The notes under the pieces: model-generated
The model's input: only the letters and a program-made list of their open reading frames with translations
What the model was told of the DNA's origin: nothing
Databases searched by the model: none
Program-made: the position numbers and the translations under genes
Source: Hankyongella ginsenosidimutans
GTDB lineage: Bacteria; Pseudomonadota; Alphaproteobacteria; Sphingomonadales; Sphingomonadaceae
Length of the DNA: 64,000 bases
Direction of reading: 5' to 3'
Assembly: GCF_005144965.1 (NCBI RefSeq)
Contig: NZ_CP039704.1
Location: 372,001-436,000 of the forward strand
Part shown: positions 39,552-51,485 of the stretch, piece by piece
Position numbering within the stretch: position 1 is the stretch's first letter
Layout: each line of letters begins with the position of its first letter

Positions 39552-42019
39552 ATGACGGCGCGCCTGTTCCTCGCAAGTAACACGTTTCTAAGCTGGCCCG
39601 CGTGGGCGGTCGACCCTATACGCACCCCCATGGCGGTTTCTTCCGTTCAGGTCGCCATCACCATCCTGCTGGTGACGACCTGGTTCATTCTGGCCGTCTG
39701 GGCCTTGTTCCGCAGCCGCAGGTCCAGCCAGCGCGCCCGCGCGGCACGGGCCTGGGCGTTGCGTCTGCGCGCACTGATCTCCACCACACCTGGCGCTATC
39801 TCGTGGCGACGGGGAATGTCGCCGTCGGTTCAGGTCGCTGCGCGGCTGGCTTTCGCTTGACCAGCGCATCGCCACGCTGGACCAGCTCGCGCCGGATCCC
39901 GAGACCCAGAGTGGCCTGTGCGAGGCGGATTACCTGGCGCTCAGCGACGACATCAAGGCGGCGCGCGCGTCAGGGCCGCCTTCACGCGCATGGTGCGCCC
40001 GTTGCGAGGTGACAGGATGCTCCTGGCGGAGGGCCGGCTTGCGCCGCCGCAGGTCGCAGGCGACTCCTCGGTCGTCATCTGGTTTCTCGACCAGACCGAC
40101 GCGCAATCCTACATGGTGACGCTGCGCGCGGAACGGGACGCGCTGCAACGTCAGGTCTCGGCGGCGACCGCGCTGCTCGAGGCGGCGCCATTTCCCGTCT
40201 GGCGCCGCGACGCCGCGCTGAAACTGCAGCAGGTCAACTCCGCCTATGTCCGCGCCGTTGAAGCTGCGGACGCCGACGCCGTCATCCATCAGTCGCTGGA
40301 ACTGATCTCCAGCGCCAGCGCACCGGCCCCGGATAAATCGGCGAAGCAGGCGCTCGATCTGAACAGCGTCCTGACCCATGTCGAAAGCGCGGTGATCGCT
40401 GGCAAGCGCCGCGCCCTGCGCGTGATCGAGGTGCCGCTGGCGCAGGATGGCGTCGGTGGTTTCGCGATCGACATCACCGAGAGCGAGGAAGCCCGCGCCG
40501 ACTTGAGCCGGCATGTGCGCGCGCACAACGAAACGCTGAACCAGCTTTCCGCGGGCGTCGCGATCTTCGGGCCGGACCGGACGCTGGTGTTCCATAACAC
40601 CGCTTTCGTGCGGCTGTTCGACCTGCACAACGAGCGCCTGGATGACCGGCCGCCCTTCTCAGAAGTGCTGGACCACATGCGTGAGCGCCGGCGCCTGCCG
40701 GAGCAGCGGGATTTCCCGGCCTGGAAGCGCGACCTGCAGACCTGGTTCATCGACATCCTCGAACCGCGCGAGGAGACCTGGGTACTTTCCGACGAAACGG
40801 TGCTGCGCGTTGTGGTCCAGCCGCATCCGATGGGCGGCCTGATCCTGGTGTTCGAGGATCAATCGGAGCAGCTTCACCTGGCGACAGCGCGGGACAGCGT
40901 GCTGAAAGCCTATCAGGCGACGCTGAACCAGTTGCACGAGGCCGTGGCCGTCTTCTCGGCCAACGGGCGGCTCAAGCTCTACAACAGCGGCTTTGCCAGC
41001 CACTTCGACCTGACCCTCTCCGAACTGAGCGACGAGCCGCATGTCGACGCCCTGAGCGCGCTCGTGGACAGAACAGTCTCACCAGAGACCAAACCCCGGC
41101 AACTGAGCGATATCATCCGGCACGCAACCGTCGGCCGGCGGGCGGTCGAGGGCCGCCTGGAACTGATGGGCGGCCAGACCCTGGACTATCGCGCCGTGCC
41201 GTTGCCGAACGGGGATGCGCTGGTCACCTATCTGGACGTGACCGACAGCCAGCGGATCGAGCGGGCGCTGCGCGACCGCAGCGAGGCACTCGAGGCGGCC
41301 GACAAGCTGAAATCGCAGTTCGTCTCCAACATGTCCTACGAACTGCGCACGCCGCTCACCAGCATCACCGGCTTCGCCCAGATGCTCGACCAAGGCTATC
41401 ACGGCGCGCTCAACAACCAGCAGGCGGATTATGTGCGCTCGATCCTGCTGTCTGCGGAGCGCCTGCAACTGCTGATTTCCGACATTCTCGATCTTGCGGT
41501 CACCGAGGCTGGCTCCCTGGCGCTGGAGACGGCGCAGCTCTCCATCGCGGATCTGCTGAAATCCTCCGCCGACATGGTTGACGACCAGATGCATGCGAAT
41601 GCGCTCGTGTTCACGCTCGATGTCGCCCCGTCCGCCGGGAACATCGAAGGCGACGAGCGCCGCCTGAAACAGACGTTCTACAACCTGCTGATGAATTCGA
41701 TCCGCTTCACGCCGCCTGGCGGCATCGCCATCCATGCGGTCGGCGACGAAGACGGCGTGACCATCGACGTCGCCGACACCGGCATCGGCATCGCCGAGCA
41801 TGAACAGGACAAGGTGTTCGAGCGCTTCCAGCGCGGCAGCAACATCCCGAATGCGACCGGCGTCGGCCTGGGCCTTTCCTGGTGCGCCAGTTCGTGGCGC
41901 TGCACGGCGGCAGCGTGTCGCTCACCTCCAGTCCCGGCATGGGCACGACGGTGCGGGTCAATCTGCCGCGCATAGTGCCGGCGGACGCTTGGATGCACGA
42001 CCGGCCCACCCTCGTATGA
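39552..42019 (+). CDS. divL: DivL-like PAS sensor kinase with Tyr in the H-box
   Basis: A histidine-kinase-like protein with one N-terminal membrane segment (VQVAITILLVTTWFILAV), then several PAS-like regions (SAGVAIFGPDRTLVFHN; HEAVAVFSANGRLKLYN), a dimerisation domain, and a catalytic ATPase domain (NLLMNSIRFTPPGG; DTGIGI). The H-box reads SNMSYELRTPLTS: Tyr at about residue 595 stands where His is expected, as in Caulobacter DivL, which steers CckA and binds DivK. The order divL-tsaE fits. Frame changes lie near 39795, 39925 and 41880. The stop overlaps the tsaE start (ATGA). DivL may regulate without autophosphorylating; that is inferred. Confidence 0.87.
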
Positions 42020-42470
42020 TCCTCGACGAGACGCAGTTAATCGGGTTTGGCCGTCGCCTGGCCCCGTTTCTTGCCCCAGGCGACCTTCTTGCGCTCCATG
42101 GGGACCTCGGCGCGGGCAAAAGCACACTCGCGCGCGCCATCCTGCAGGGACTGGGCGCTGAAGAAGATGTGCCCAGCCCGACGTTCACCCTGGTGCAGAC
42201 CTACGACTTCGCCTTCCCCGTCTGGCATGTCGACCTCTACCGGCTCGATGCGCCGGAAGACGCCCTGGAGCTCGGACTGGAGGAAGCCTACGATACCGCG
42301 CTGTGCCTGATCGAGTGGCCTGAGCGGCTGGGGCCAGCCTGCCGGCGCACGCGCTGCACTTGCGGTTGGCCTTGACCGGCGATGAAACGACACGAACTCT
42401 CACACTCGAGGACTCGCCACTGGCCCGTCCCGCCCTCCAGGATGCTGTCCGCTTATGCTCGCTACGATGA
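42016..42470 (+). CDS. tsaE: tRNA threonylcarbamoyladenosine biosynthesis ATPase
   Basis: ATPase partner of TsaB-TsaD in making the t6A modification of ANN-decoding tRNAs. Walker A is GDLGAGKSTLARAI, followed by VPSPTFTLVQTYDF, HVDLYRL and CLIEWPERLG, the family order. ATG 42016 overlaps the divL stop. A frame change near 42345 separates the C-terminus (LPAHALHLRLALTGDETTRTLTLEDS), which ends at 42470 and itself overlaps the next start. About 150 residues, typical. Essential in most bacteria. Confidence 0.93.
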
Positions 42471-43478
42471 CGGCGCCTCCTGCCGCACACGACTTCCTGA
42501 CCCGTTGCGGCTGGGGCAGTGCCGAGGTGCGGCCTCTTGCCGGCGACGCTTCGTTCCGCCGCTACTTCCGGGCGCATCGCAACGGCCGCACCGCCGTGTT
42601 GATGGACGCGCCGCCACCGCATGAGACCATCCTGCCGTTCTGGGCCGTTGGCACCCATCTCGCAGCACAAGGGGTCAGCGTGCCGTCGATTTACGGCGCG
42701 GACGCGGAGCAGGGCCTGATGCTGCTAGAGGACCTGGGCGATGCACTGGTCGTCGAAGCGCTGGCGCACGGAGCCTCGGAGCCCGATCTCTATGCCGCTG
42801 CCACCGATGTGCTCGCGGCACTCCATGCGGAGCAGCCTCCCGAGGCGCTGCCGGGACTGCACGCCCCGCACCTGTTGCCGCTTTATGACGCATCGCGCGC
42901 GCTGTTCGAGGTCAACCTGCTGCTGGACTGGACCTGGCCGGCGCTGACCGGCACCGAGGTGCCCGAGGCGCTGCGGGCGGAATTCACAGGCCTGTGGGCG
43001 CAGGCACTGGCAGCGCTGGATGGCGACCCGCTGCGGCTGGTGCAGATGGACTACCACTCGCCGAACCTGCTCTGGCTGCCGGAACGCACGGGGCTGCGAC
43101 GGATCGGTGTACTCGATTTCCAGGACGCCCGGCGCGGATCGGCTGCCTACGATCTGGTTTCGCTGCTGCAGGACGCGCGACGCGATGTCCCCGCCGAGAT
43201 CGAGGCAGCGATGCGCGCGCGCTATTGCGCGGCCCGGCCGGACCTGGATGCGCCGCTGTTCGAGGCCGCCTACGCCTTCTGGGGTGCCCAGCGCGCCACC
43301 CGAATTCTGGGCGTGTTCGTCCGCCTCCACCGTCGCGATGGCAAACCGGGCTACCTGAAGCACATTCCCCGGATGTGGCGACTCTGAGCGCAATCTGGCC
43401 TACCCTACATTACGCATGCTACAGACGTGGTTCTCGACTCACTTACCGACAGACATACGCACCCAACCGATCCCATGA
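42467..43478 (+). CDS. amgK: N-acetylmuramate/N-acetylglucosamine 1-kinase (AmgK-like phosphotransferase)
   Basis: Aminoglycoside-phosphotransferase-fold kinase of the cell-wall recycling route, phosphorylating MurNAc or GlcNAc at C1. Motifs are VQMDYHSPNLLWLP (catalytic loop) and GVLDFQDARRGSAAYDL (metal site). ATG 42467 overlaps the tsaE stop; an in-frame ATG at 42455 is possible. A TGA at 43385 is bypassed by a frame change near 43384, giving the expected end RNLAYPTLRMLQTWF and a stop at 43476-43478. The downstream murU supports the assignment, since AmgK and MurU act in sequence. About 336 residues. Confidence 0.88.
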
Positions 43479-44229
43479 CTGCCCTGCCCAGCCGTTTCCG
43501 CCTGATGCCGCAAGGCCCCATTCCTGCGACCGCCATGGTGCTCGCCGCCGGGCTCGGCCAGCGCATGCGCCCCTCACCCGCACGCGACCGAAGCCGCTGA
43601 TCCGGGTCGGCGGGCGACCGCTCATCGACTGGGTGATCGATCATCTGGCGGACGCCGGGGTCGAGACCGCCGTGGTCAATGTCCACTATCTCGCGGACCA
43701 GTTGGAAGCGCACCTGAAGCGCGCTGACGAACGGCTGCGCATCGTGATTTCCGACGAGCGGGAACAGTTGCTGGAAACCGGCGGTGGCGTCGCGAAAGCC
43801 CTGCCGCTCATCGACGCCGACCCGTTCTACGTCATCAACGCCGATAATCTATGGGTCGATGGCGCGGCGAACGCGCTGCGTCAGCTCGCCAGCCAGTGGG
43901 ACGACAGCGTGATGGATGCGCTGCTGCTGCTGGTGCCTTACGCCCGCGCCGAGGGCTACGAAGGTGCCGGCGACTTCCACATGGACCAGATGGGCCGCCT
44001 GCGCCGCCGGGTCGAGCGACGCCTGGCACCCTATGTCTTCAGCGGCATCCAGATCCTCAGCAAGCGCCTGTTCACGGATCTTCCCGAAGGGCCGTTCTCG
44101 CTGAACCTCCTCTACGACCGCGCGATGGAGGCAGGACGCCTGTTCGGTGCCCAGCACGCCGGCCTGTGGTATCACGTCGGCACGGCATCCGCGATCGAAG
44201 AGACCGAAGCGGCGCTGGCGCGTGCCTGA
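43475..44229 (+). CDS. murU: N-acetylmuramate-1-phosphate uridylyltransferase
   Basis: Nucleotidyltransferase making UDP-MurNAc from MurNAc-1-P, bypassing fosfomycin-sensitive de novo synthesis. Signature AMVLAAGLGQRMRP..RTRPKPL, then VNVHYLADQLEAHL, LETGGGVAKALP, VINADNLWVDG (metal Asp), and GTASAIEETEAAL at the end. ATG 43475 overlaps the amgK stop as ATGA. A frame change near 43573 interrupts the signature; the remainder is intact. The pairing with amgK makes the MurNAc role more likely than a general sugar-nucleotide role. Confidence 0.88.
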
Positions 44230-47088
44230 GGCCGCCCGGCCGCGCGTCTATTCGATTGCTGCCGGGCAAAGCTTCGTCGATGCGCTGGCCCGGCATCTGG
44301 TCGGAACGCCGCCGGAACGCCTGGCGCGCACCCGCCTGTTTCTGCCCAACCGCCGCTCCGTGCGCGCACTGACCCAGGCGCTCATCCGCCATGCGCCGGG
44401 GCAGGCTTTGCTGATGCCGCGCATGGCGGCGCTCGGCGATATCGATGAAGATGAAGGGTCGGACGGCTTTGCCGAGACGCTGGACCCGGATGTTCCACCG
44501 GCGATCCCACCGGTCGAGCGCCGGCTGCTGTTGACCGAGGCAGTGCGCGGCTGGCTGGTCCGTCAGGGTCGGGACGAGGCCCCGTTGGCGGAGGCGCTGC
44601 GCCTGGCCGATGCCCTTGGCCGCACGCTCGACCAGTTGACGACCGAAGGCCTGTCACCATCCGAGGTGCGTGCCGCCCTGCCGCCCGAGCTGGCCGGGCA
44701 CTGGACGCAGGCGCTCGACTTCCTGAACCTGGTGCTGGTCGACTGGCCGCAGACGCTTGCCAGGCGACAGCAGATCGATGCCGCTGACCGCCGGGCACGG
44801 CTGACCCTGGCGCTTGCCCGCCGCTGGGCGGAGTCGCCGCCGCCGTGGCCGGCGATCGCCGCCGGCTCGACCGGATCGGTGCCGGCAACGGCCGCGCTGC
44901 TGCGCACCATCGCCCGGCTGCCGGAGGGCTGCGTCGTGCTGCCGGGCCTGGATACAGCCATGGATGCCCCCTCGATGCGGAGGTCTGGGACGCACTGCCC
45001 GAGCAACACCCGCAGTATGGCCTGAAGCAGTTGCTTGACCGGCTGGAGGTCGCCCGCGGCGAGGTCGACCCCTGGCCGGACAGCGCCCCGGCGACGCCGC
45101 GCGACGTATTCGTGCAGCGCGCCATGCTGCCCGCCTTCGCAACCGCCCGCTGGCGCGACCAGGCGCCCCGGCGCTGGATGGCCTGCATACGCTTGAGGCC
45201 GCGACCGAGGAGGAAGAGGCGTTGGCCATCGCCCTGGCGCTGCGCGAAACGCTCGAGACGCCGGGCCGCACCGCGGCGCTGGTGACGCCGGACCCCGTGC
45301 TCGCGCGCCGCGTCATCGCCGTCATGCGCCGCTTCGCAGTCGAGATCGACAGCTCCGCCGGGCAGCCGCTGGCGCTGGCTCCGCCGGCGGTGTTTCTGCG
45401 GCTGCTTGCCGAGGCGCAGGCGGACGGCTTCGCGCCCAAACCGCTGCTGGCGTTGCTGAAGCACCCATTGTGCGCCATTGGCGGCGATCGGGCGCGCACC
45501 CGGCGGCTGGCGCATGCGCTCGACCTTGCCCTGCGCGGCGTACGCCCCCGGCCGGACTGCCGGCAATCGCGGCGCTCATCGCACGCGCATGCCCGGCTGA
45601 GGCCGCAAGCTGGGCCGCGTTCGCACGAGCGTTCCCGACCATGCGCGCCGACAGCCTGGACGCGCTGCTGCGCCAGCACCTGGATGCGGCCCAGAAGCTG
45701 GCCGACCCGGAACAGCTGTGGGCGGGCGAGGCCGGGCGGATGCTCAGCCTGTTGCTGGACACCGTGCTCAGGGCTGCGGCCGGCCTGCGCGCGGTCGAGC
45801 CGCTCGATTACCCGGCGGCGTTCGCGGCCCTGCTGGATGGCGCGGTGGTGCGGCCGACCTTCGGCCGCCACCCCGGCTGTCGATCCTCGGGCCGATCGAA
45901 GCGCGCCTCAGCCGCGCCGACCTGATGATTCTGGGCGGCCTCAACGAAGGCGTCTGGCCGCAGACCATCCGCCCCGACCCTGGCTCAGCCCGGCATGCGC
46001 CGCGCACTCGGCCTGCCCTCCGACCAGCGCCGCATCGGCCAGGCGGCTCACGACTTTGCGCAGGCGGTCGGCGGCGACGGCGCCGTGCTGCTGACCCGCG
46101 CCGAGCGCAACGCCGAGGGGCGACCGTGCCATCGCGTTTCTGGTTGCGCCTGGCGGCTGCTGCCGGCGGCGCGCTGCCGACCGACGACCGGCTGCTGGCG
46201 CTGGCGCGTGCGCTGGACCAGCCCGAGCGCGTGACGCCGGCCGAGCCGCCGCTGCCCTGCCCGCCCCGCGCCATGCGCCCGCAGGTCATCAGCGTCACCC
46301 AGGTCGAAAAGCTGGCGACCGATCCTTACGCTTTCTATGCGGCCAAAATCCTGAAGCTGCAGGAGCTGGAGCCGGTCGATGCGGACCCGAACCCGGCCCA
46401 GCGCGGCACGGCAATCCACAAGGCCTTCGAACTCTGGCTCAACAACCACCCGCCCGCACTCTGGATTGCGCAAACGCTTGAGGCGCTGCTCCAGGGGAAT
46501 TGCGCGCACTCGGCGCAGAGCCGCTGTATCTGGCGCTGCAGCGCCCACGCCTCCAGCGCATCGCCGCATTCGCGGCAGAGGCGCTGCGCCGCGAGCAGGA
46601 TATGTGGACCCCGAGCCGCTTCGAGGCGAGCGGGCAGACCGAGATCGACGGCGTGATCTTGAAGGGCAAGGCTGACCGCATTGACGTCGATGCGACCGGT
46701 GCCTGGCGGATCGTCGACTACAAGACCGGTCAGCCACCCAACTTCGACCAGCGCCAATATGGCTACGCCCCGCAACTGCCGCTTCTGGCCCTGATCGCCC
46801 AGCGCGGCGGCTTCTCGGCCGACAAGACCCCGCACAAGTTACAGCGCTGGCCTACTGGCGGCTGTCGGGATCGCGCACCGCGCCTGGTGCCATCTCAGAC
46901 CCGACACTCCACAATAAGAAAACAGAGTTGCCGCTCGACGCCTGGGTGCCAAAGACCGAGGAGCGTCTGCGTCAGGCCATCGCGCATTTCCTGAAGGGCG
47001 ATGCGCCCTTTCCTGCAAGGTGAAGCCCGACTATGCGCAGGGTCACGAGTACGACCATCTGGCCCGCCTTGGCGAGTGGCGGCGGTGA
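44222..47088 (+). CDS. addB: Double-strand break repair protein AddB
   Basis: Subunit of the AddAB helicase-nuclease that resects double-strand breaks for RecA loading. The N-terminal RTRLFLPNRRSVRALTQALI is typical of alphaproteobacterial AddB. Further blocks are ILGPIEARLSRADLMILGGLNEGVWP (about 45890-45960) and the C-terminal nuclease domain SVTQVEKLATDPYAFYAAKIL with GTAIHKAFE, IDVDATGAWRIVDYKTG and YAPQLPLLAL. GTG 44222 overlaps murU by eight bases. At least eight frame changes (near 44975, 45170, 45550, 45885, 45985, 46118, 46495, 46845, 47030) make this the most broken gene; total is about 955 residues. Confidence 0.9.
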
Positions 47089-50000
47089 GCGCGCCGCCCG
47101 CCTTGACGCCCTCACAGGCGCAGGCCGCGGACCCGGCGCTCAATGCCTGGGTTTCGGCGTCCGCCGGCACCGGCAAGACCCAGGTTCTGACCGGACGCGT
47201 TCTGCGCCTGCTGCTGGCCGGCGCAGCACCGGAGGCGATCCTCTGCCTCACCTTCACCCGCGCCGCCGCCGCTGAGATGACCCGTCGCCTTTACGCGACG
47301 CTCGGTCGCTGGGCGCGCGCGGACGACGCAGCGCTTGCCGCAGAACTTGCAGGGCTCGGCGCGCCGCCGGAGCAGATGCCGCGGGCGCGCACCCTGTTCG
47401 CCACCTGCATCGACGCCGCTGGCGGTCTGCGCGTCGATACGCTGCATGCGTTTGCCCAGTCCTTGCTTTCGGCGTTCCCGCTTGAGGCCGATGTGCCACC
47501 CGGCTTCCATACCCTTGACGACGAGGACTCCGCCCAGGCGCTGAAGGAGGTGGCCAGCGCCGCCATCGCCCGCGCCGAGCGGGACGGCGACCGCCAGTTG
47601 CTTGAGGACCTGGAACGGGTCGCAACCGGCGTCGACAGCTTCGCCAAACTGCTGGTCAAGCTCTCGAAGCACACCGGCGTTGTGCTGGAGGCGCTGCCCG
47701 ACGCTGCGACCATCGAGCCAGCCGTGCGTCATCTGCTCGGCCTGCCGCAGGACGGCACGCCCGGCGATTGGCTGGCCAATGCGCTGGCGCGCGGCGACCA
47801 TGCGCCGGCCCTGCTCGCACGCATCCGCGCTGCCTGGGACGCTGGCACCAAGGCCGAAAAGCAGAAGGCAGCGCAACTCGCAGACTGGCTCGCCTCACCC
47901 GATCCGGCCGGGGACATCGATACGGTTATGGCTCTGTTTTTCAAGGAGGATGATGAACCCAGAGCCCTGAAGCCGACGGAGAACAGCAAGGCCGCCGAGC
48001 CTGACCTCGCAGCGTTGTGCGCCCAGGCGCAAGCGGCGCTGCAGGCCATGCGCGAGACGCTGACCCTGTTCGAGGCGGCCGAGACCGGGGCGGCGCATCT
48101 GCGGCTGATCCATGCGCTGGGCGGCGGGTTCGAGCGCCGGCGTCGCCAGACCGGTGCCATGCGCTACGATGACCTGATCGAGCGCGCCGCCCGCCTGTTC
48201 CATATGCCCGGTGCCGGCGACTGGGTACGCTACAAGCTCGACCAGCGCATCGAGCATGTGCTGGTCGACGAGGCGCAGGACACCAACGATGCCCAGTGGC
48301 GGATCGTCGGCGCGCTGGTCGAGGAATATTTCGCCGGTGCCGGCGCGCATGAGGCCGCGCAGCCTGTTCGCGGTCGGCGATGTCAAGCAGGCGATTTTCG
48401 GCTTTCAGGGCACCGATCCCGCGACGTTCCTGGCGGCTGAAGCGGCGTTTGGCGCGCGCGCGCTAGCGGCGAATGTCCCGTTTACATCCCTGCCGCTTGC
48501 GACCTCGTTCCGCTCGACACCGGCTGTGCTGCAGGTGGTGGACCAGGTGCTGACCGACCTCGGGCCGGCAGCGCTCGGTCAGGATGCAGCCTCGCCCGTG
48601 CACAAGCCTGCCCGGCTCCGATCAGGCGGCAGGGTCGTGCTCTGGCCGATGGTCGAGGCGGCGCAGACCGAAGAGGCCGACTGGACCCCGGATCAGGACC
48701 TGATGTGGGAGCCGGACGCCGAACTGCAGCTTGCAAGCCGGATCGCCGAACAGATCAAGGCCTGGCTGGAGGCAAGGACCCTGCTGCCCGCGCGTGGCCG
48801 CCCGATCCGCCCCGGCGATATCCTGCTGCTGGTGCGCAGCCGTACCACCATCGCCGCTGCGCTGATTGCAGCGCTGAACGCTGCCGGCATTCCCGTCGCC
48901 GGGCACGACCGGGTGAAACTGCTGCAGGAAACCGCCATCCGCGACGTCATGGCGCTGCTGCGCTTCGTGTTGCAGCCGGCCGACGACCTGAGCCTGGCCG
49001 AGCTGCTGAAGTCGCCGTTCCTCGGCTGGTCGGAAGACCGATTGATGTGCCTCGCCCACGCGCGCCCGGGCAGCCTGTGGACAGCCCTTCAGACAAGCCA
49101 GGACACTGAGGCCGCACAAGCGGCCGCCTGGCTGGGGCAGGCGCTGGCGGCAGCGGACATGACCGCGCCCTACGAGTTTCTGGCGCATGTGCTTGGGCCA
49201 TTGCAGGAGCCGAACGGCTCTACCAGCGACTGGGGCTCGAGGCGCAGCCGGCCTTGGCTCTACTGCTCGATCTGGCGTTGAAGTTCGAGGCCGACAACAG
49301 CCCGGCGCTGCAAGGGTTTCTCGGTGAACTGGAAGCCAGCGAGCGCGACATCAAACGCGACCCGGACGCCCCGCGCGACGAAGTGCGGTTGATGACCGCG
49401 CATGGTGCCAAGGGTCTGCAGGCGCCAATCGTCATTCTGGCCGACGCCAGCCGGCCCTTCAAGGCGCAGGTCGACCATGTCCTGCTCAAGGGCCAGTTGC
49501 CGCTCTGGGCGGGCGGCAAAAGCCGGTTCGTCGGCCCGCTGGCTCAGCCTTACGCCGTTGAAGCGGAAAAACAGCGGCAGGAGCATTGGCGCCTGCTCTA
49601 TGTTGCCCTGACCCGTGCCGAGGACTGGCTGTTCGTCGCCGGCTGGAAGCCGAGGAAGGCCGACGGGGCGGATCCCTGGTATGGCGTGGTCCGGGCGGCG
49701 CTGGAAGGTCTGGGCGCTGCAACGATGGCTGATCCGCTCTGGGGCGACGTTCTGGTTCACGAGACAGCGCAAGCCGCTGCGCTTCCCACCCTCCGCCTCT
49801 CGAAGTTGCCGCTGCAGCAGAGGCGACCCTGCCCGGCTGGGTGCGCCGCGCACCCGCGCCCGAACCGGCGCCACCGCGCCCCTTGCGCCCTCTCGCGATT
49901 ACACCAGCGTGAGCCCTGCCTCGTCACCGGGTGGCGACCCGCGCGCCGCACGCCGCGGGAGCCTGTTGCACACCCTGTTCGAGCATCTGCCCGCGGTACC

Positions 50001-50419
50001 CCCGGCGGAACGGGCTGCACGCGCCACGGCATGGCTGGCGCGCCAGGCCGCTGACTTCTCTGCGCAGGAGCGGGAGGCCATGGCGGCAGAAGCGCTGACC
50101 GTCCTGGAGACTCCGGGTCTGGAGGCGCTGTTCGGGCCGGAAGCGTTCGCCGAAGCCCCCGTTGCGGCGATCCTCGGCGACCGGGTGGTTCAGGGCCGCA
50201 TCGACCGCCTGCTGATCGCCGCTGACCATGTGCAGTTCATCGACTTCAAGACCAGCCTGCGGATCCCCTGAGCTGCCGCCTGCGATCGCCGCTCAGATGG
50301 ATGCCTATGCACGGGCGCTGGCGCTGGCTTTCCCCAAGCGGCGTATACAGCCCCTCTTGCTCTGGACCGCCGGCCCTCGACTGGTGCACCTTCCAGTTCT
50401 GGAACAAGCACAACAATAA
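47085..50419 (+). CDS. addA: Double-strand break repair helicase AddA
   Basis: UvrD-family helicase with a C-terminal RecB-like nuclease. Walker A is SASAGTGKTQVLTGRV; other helicase blocks are LCLTFTRAAAAEM, VLVDEAQDTNDAQW, FAVGDVKQAIFGFQG, EVRLMTAHGAKGLQAPIV and LLYVALTRAEDWL. The nuclease end has QGRIDRLL and VQFIDFKTSLR. GTG 47085 overlaps the addB stop. Frame changes lie near 48358, 49210, 49825, 49900 and 50268; the total is about 1110 residues. Ends PRLVHLPVLEQAQQ at 50419. Confidence 0.92.
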
Positions 50420-50538
50420 GCCGCTCACAGTTGCAAAATCGAGAACGGCGCGTGTGAATCACATGGATTGAAGGCTGCACTGTAACCCACTAGCTTGTGC
50501 GCAACGAACCGTAATGCAGGCCCCTGCAGGAGAAGCAT

Positions 50539-50862
50539 ATGTCCTCGATCAAGGTATCCGATTCGAATTTCGCCACCGATGTGCTGGGCGCATCCGGTCC
50601 GGTACTGGTGGATTTCTGGGCCGAATGGTGCGGCCCGTGTAAGCAGATCGCCCCGGCGCTTGAGGAACTGGCGAGTGAGCTTGCGGGCCAGGTGACCATC
50701 GGCAAGCTGAACGTCGATGAAAACCCGGTTGCGCCGACTCAATACGGCATCCGCGGCATCCCGACCATGATCCTGTTCAAGGACGGCAAGGTCGCCGCCA
50801 CCAAGGTCGGTGCAGCGCCCAAGTCCGACATCAAGAAATGGCTTGAATCGGCGCTTGCCTGA
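50539..50862 (+). CDS. trxA: Thioredoxin
   Basis: Intact 107-residue cytosolic thioredoxin, the general disulfide reductant that also recycles methionine sulfoxide reductases. The redox motif WAEWCGPCK, the cis-proline region [16 protein letters not shown] and the standard length are present. ATG 50539 has AGGAG seven bases upstream. It follows addA by 119 bases, a conserved neighbour pair in alphaproteobacteria, and may have its own promoter in that gap. Confidence 0.97.
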   Translation: MSSIKVSDSNFATDVLGASGPVLVDFWAEWCGPCKQIAPALEELASELAGQVTIGKLNVDENPVAPTQYGIRGIPTMILFKDGKVAATKVGAAPKSDIKKWLESALA

Positions 50863-50960
50863 CCCTGCGATTTCTTCCGGCCGCCAAGCCGGATAACCGC
50901 TTGCATCGCGCGCGCGGATGTGGTCAAGGCGCGCCTCTTTTGTAAGGAGGTTCCCTGACG

Positions 50961-51485
50961 TTGCACCAGATCCGCGCGACCGCGCCGACCGACCGCTCTG
51001 CCGTTGAAGCGTTGCTCGATCGCAGCTTCGGCCCTGACCGGCATCTGCGCACGGCCTACCGCCTGCGCGAGGCGGCTAGCCCTTGCCGGGCTTTGCAGCG
51101 GGTCGCCATCGGGCCGGATGGGATGCTGCTTGCCACCATCGAATTCTGGCATGTGCAGTTGGCGATGGCGCATGGCGCACAGGAAGCGCTGTTGCTTGGG
51201 CCGATCGCCGTGGAGCCGGCGCGGCGGGGCGAAGGCATTGGCGTTGCCTTGATCGAAGACGGCATCGCCCGCGCCCGCGCGCTCGGCCATGCGCTCATCA
51301 TGCTGGTCGGCGATCTGGACTATTATGCGCGTTTCGGCTTCAGCAACGCGCAGACTGCCGGCTGGCGCCTGCCGGGCCCGGTCGAGCAGGAGCGGGTGCT
51401 GGCGCTGCCGCTGCATGCCAATATGGTCCTGCCGAAAGACGCGGATGTTCTCGGCCTGCACCTCTCCGCCGAACAGGCCGCTTAG
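50961..51485 (+). CDS. GNAT-family N-acetyltransferase
   Basis: Acetyl-CoA-dependent transferase with an intact frame. The acetyl-CoA loop is LGPIAVEPARRGEGIGVALIEDG; the region LVGDLDYYARFGFS is typical of the YhbS-like subgroup. The start appears to be TTG 50961, ten bases after a perfect AAGGAGG; no ATG or GTG is better placed. About 174 residues, no signal peptide. Acceptor substrate unknown. The TAG stop is shared with the first bases of a dispersed repeat. Confidence 0.85.
   Translation: MHQIRATAPTDRSAVEALLDRSFGPDRHLRTAYRLREAASPCRALQRVAIGPDGMLLATIEFWHVQLAMAHGAQEALLLGPIAVEPARRGEGIGVALIEDGIARARALGHALIMLVGDLDYYARFGFSNAQTAGWRLPGPVEQERVLALPLHANMVLPKDADVLGLHLSAEQAA

Noticed and set aside
50908-50941. 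Possible terminator after trxA (GCGCGC stem then CTCTTTT)
   Set aside because: The T-run is immediately followed by the AAGGAGG ribosome site of the next gene, and the stem is a simple GC alternation, so termination here is doubtful.
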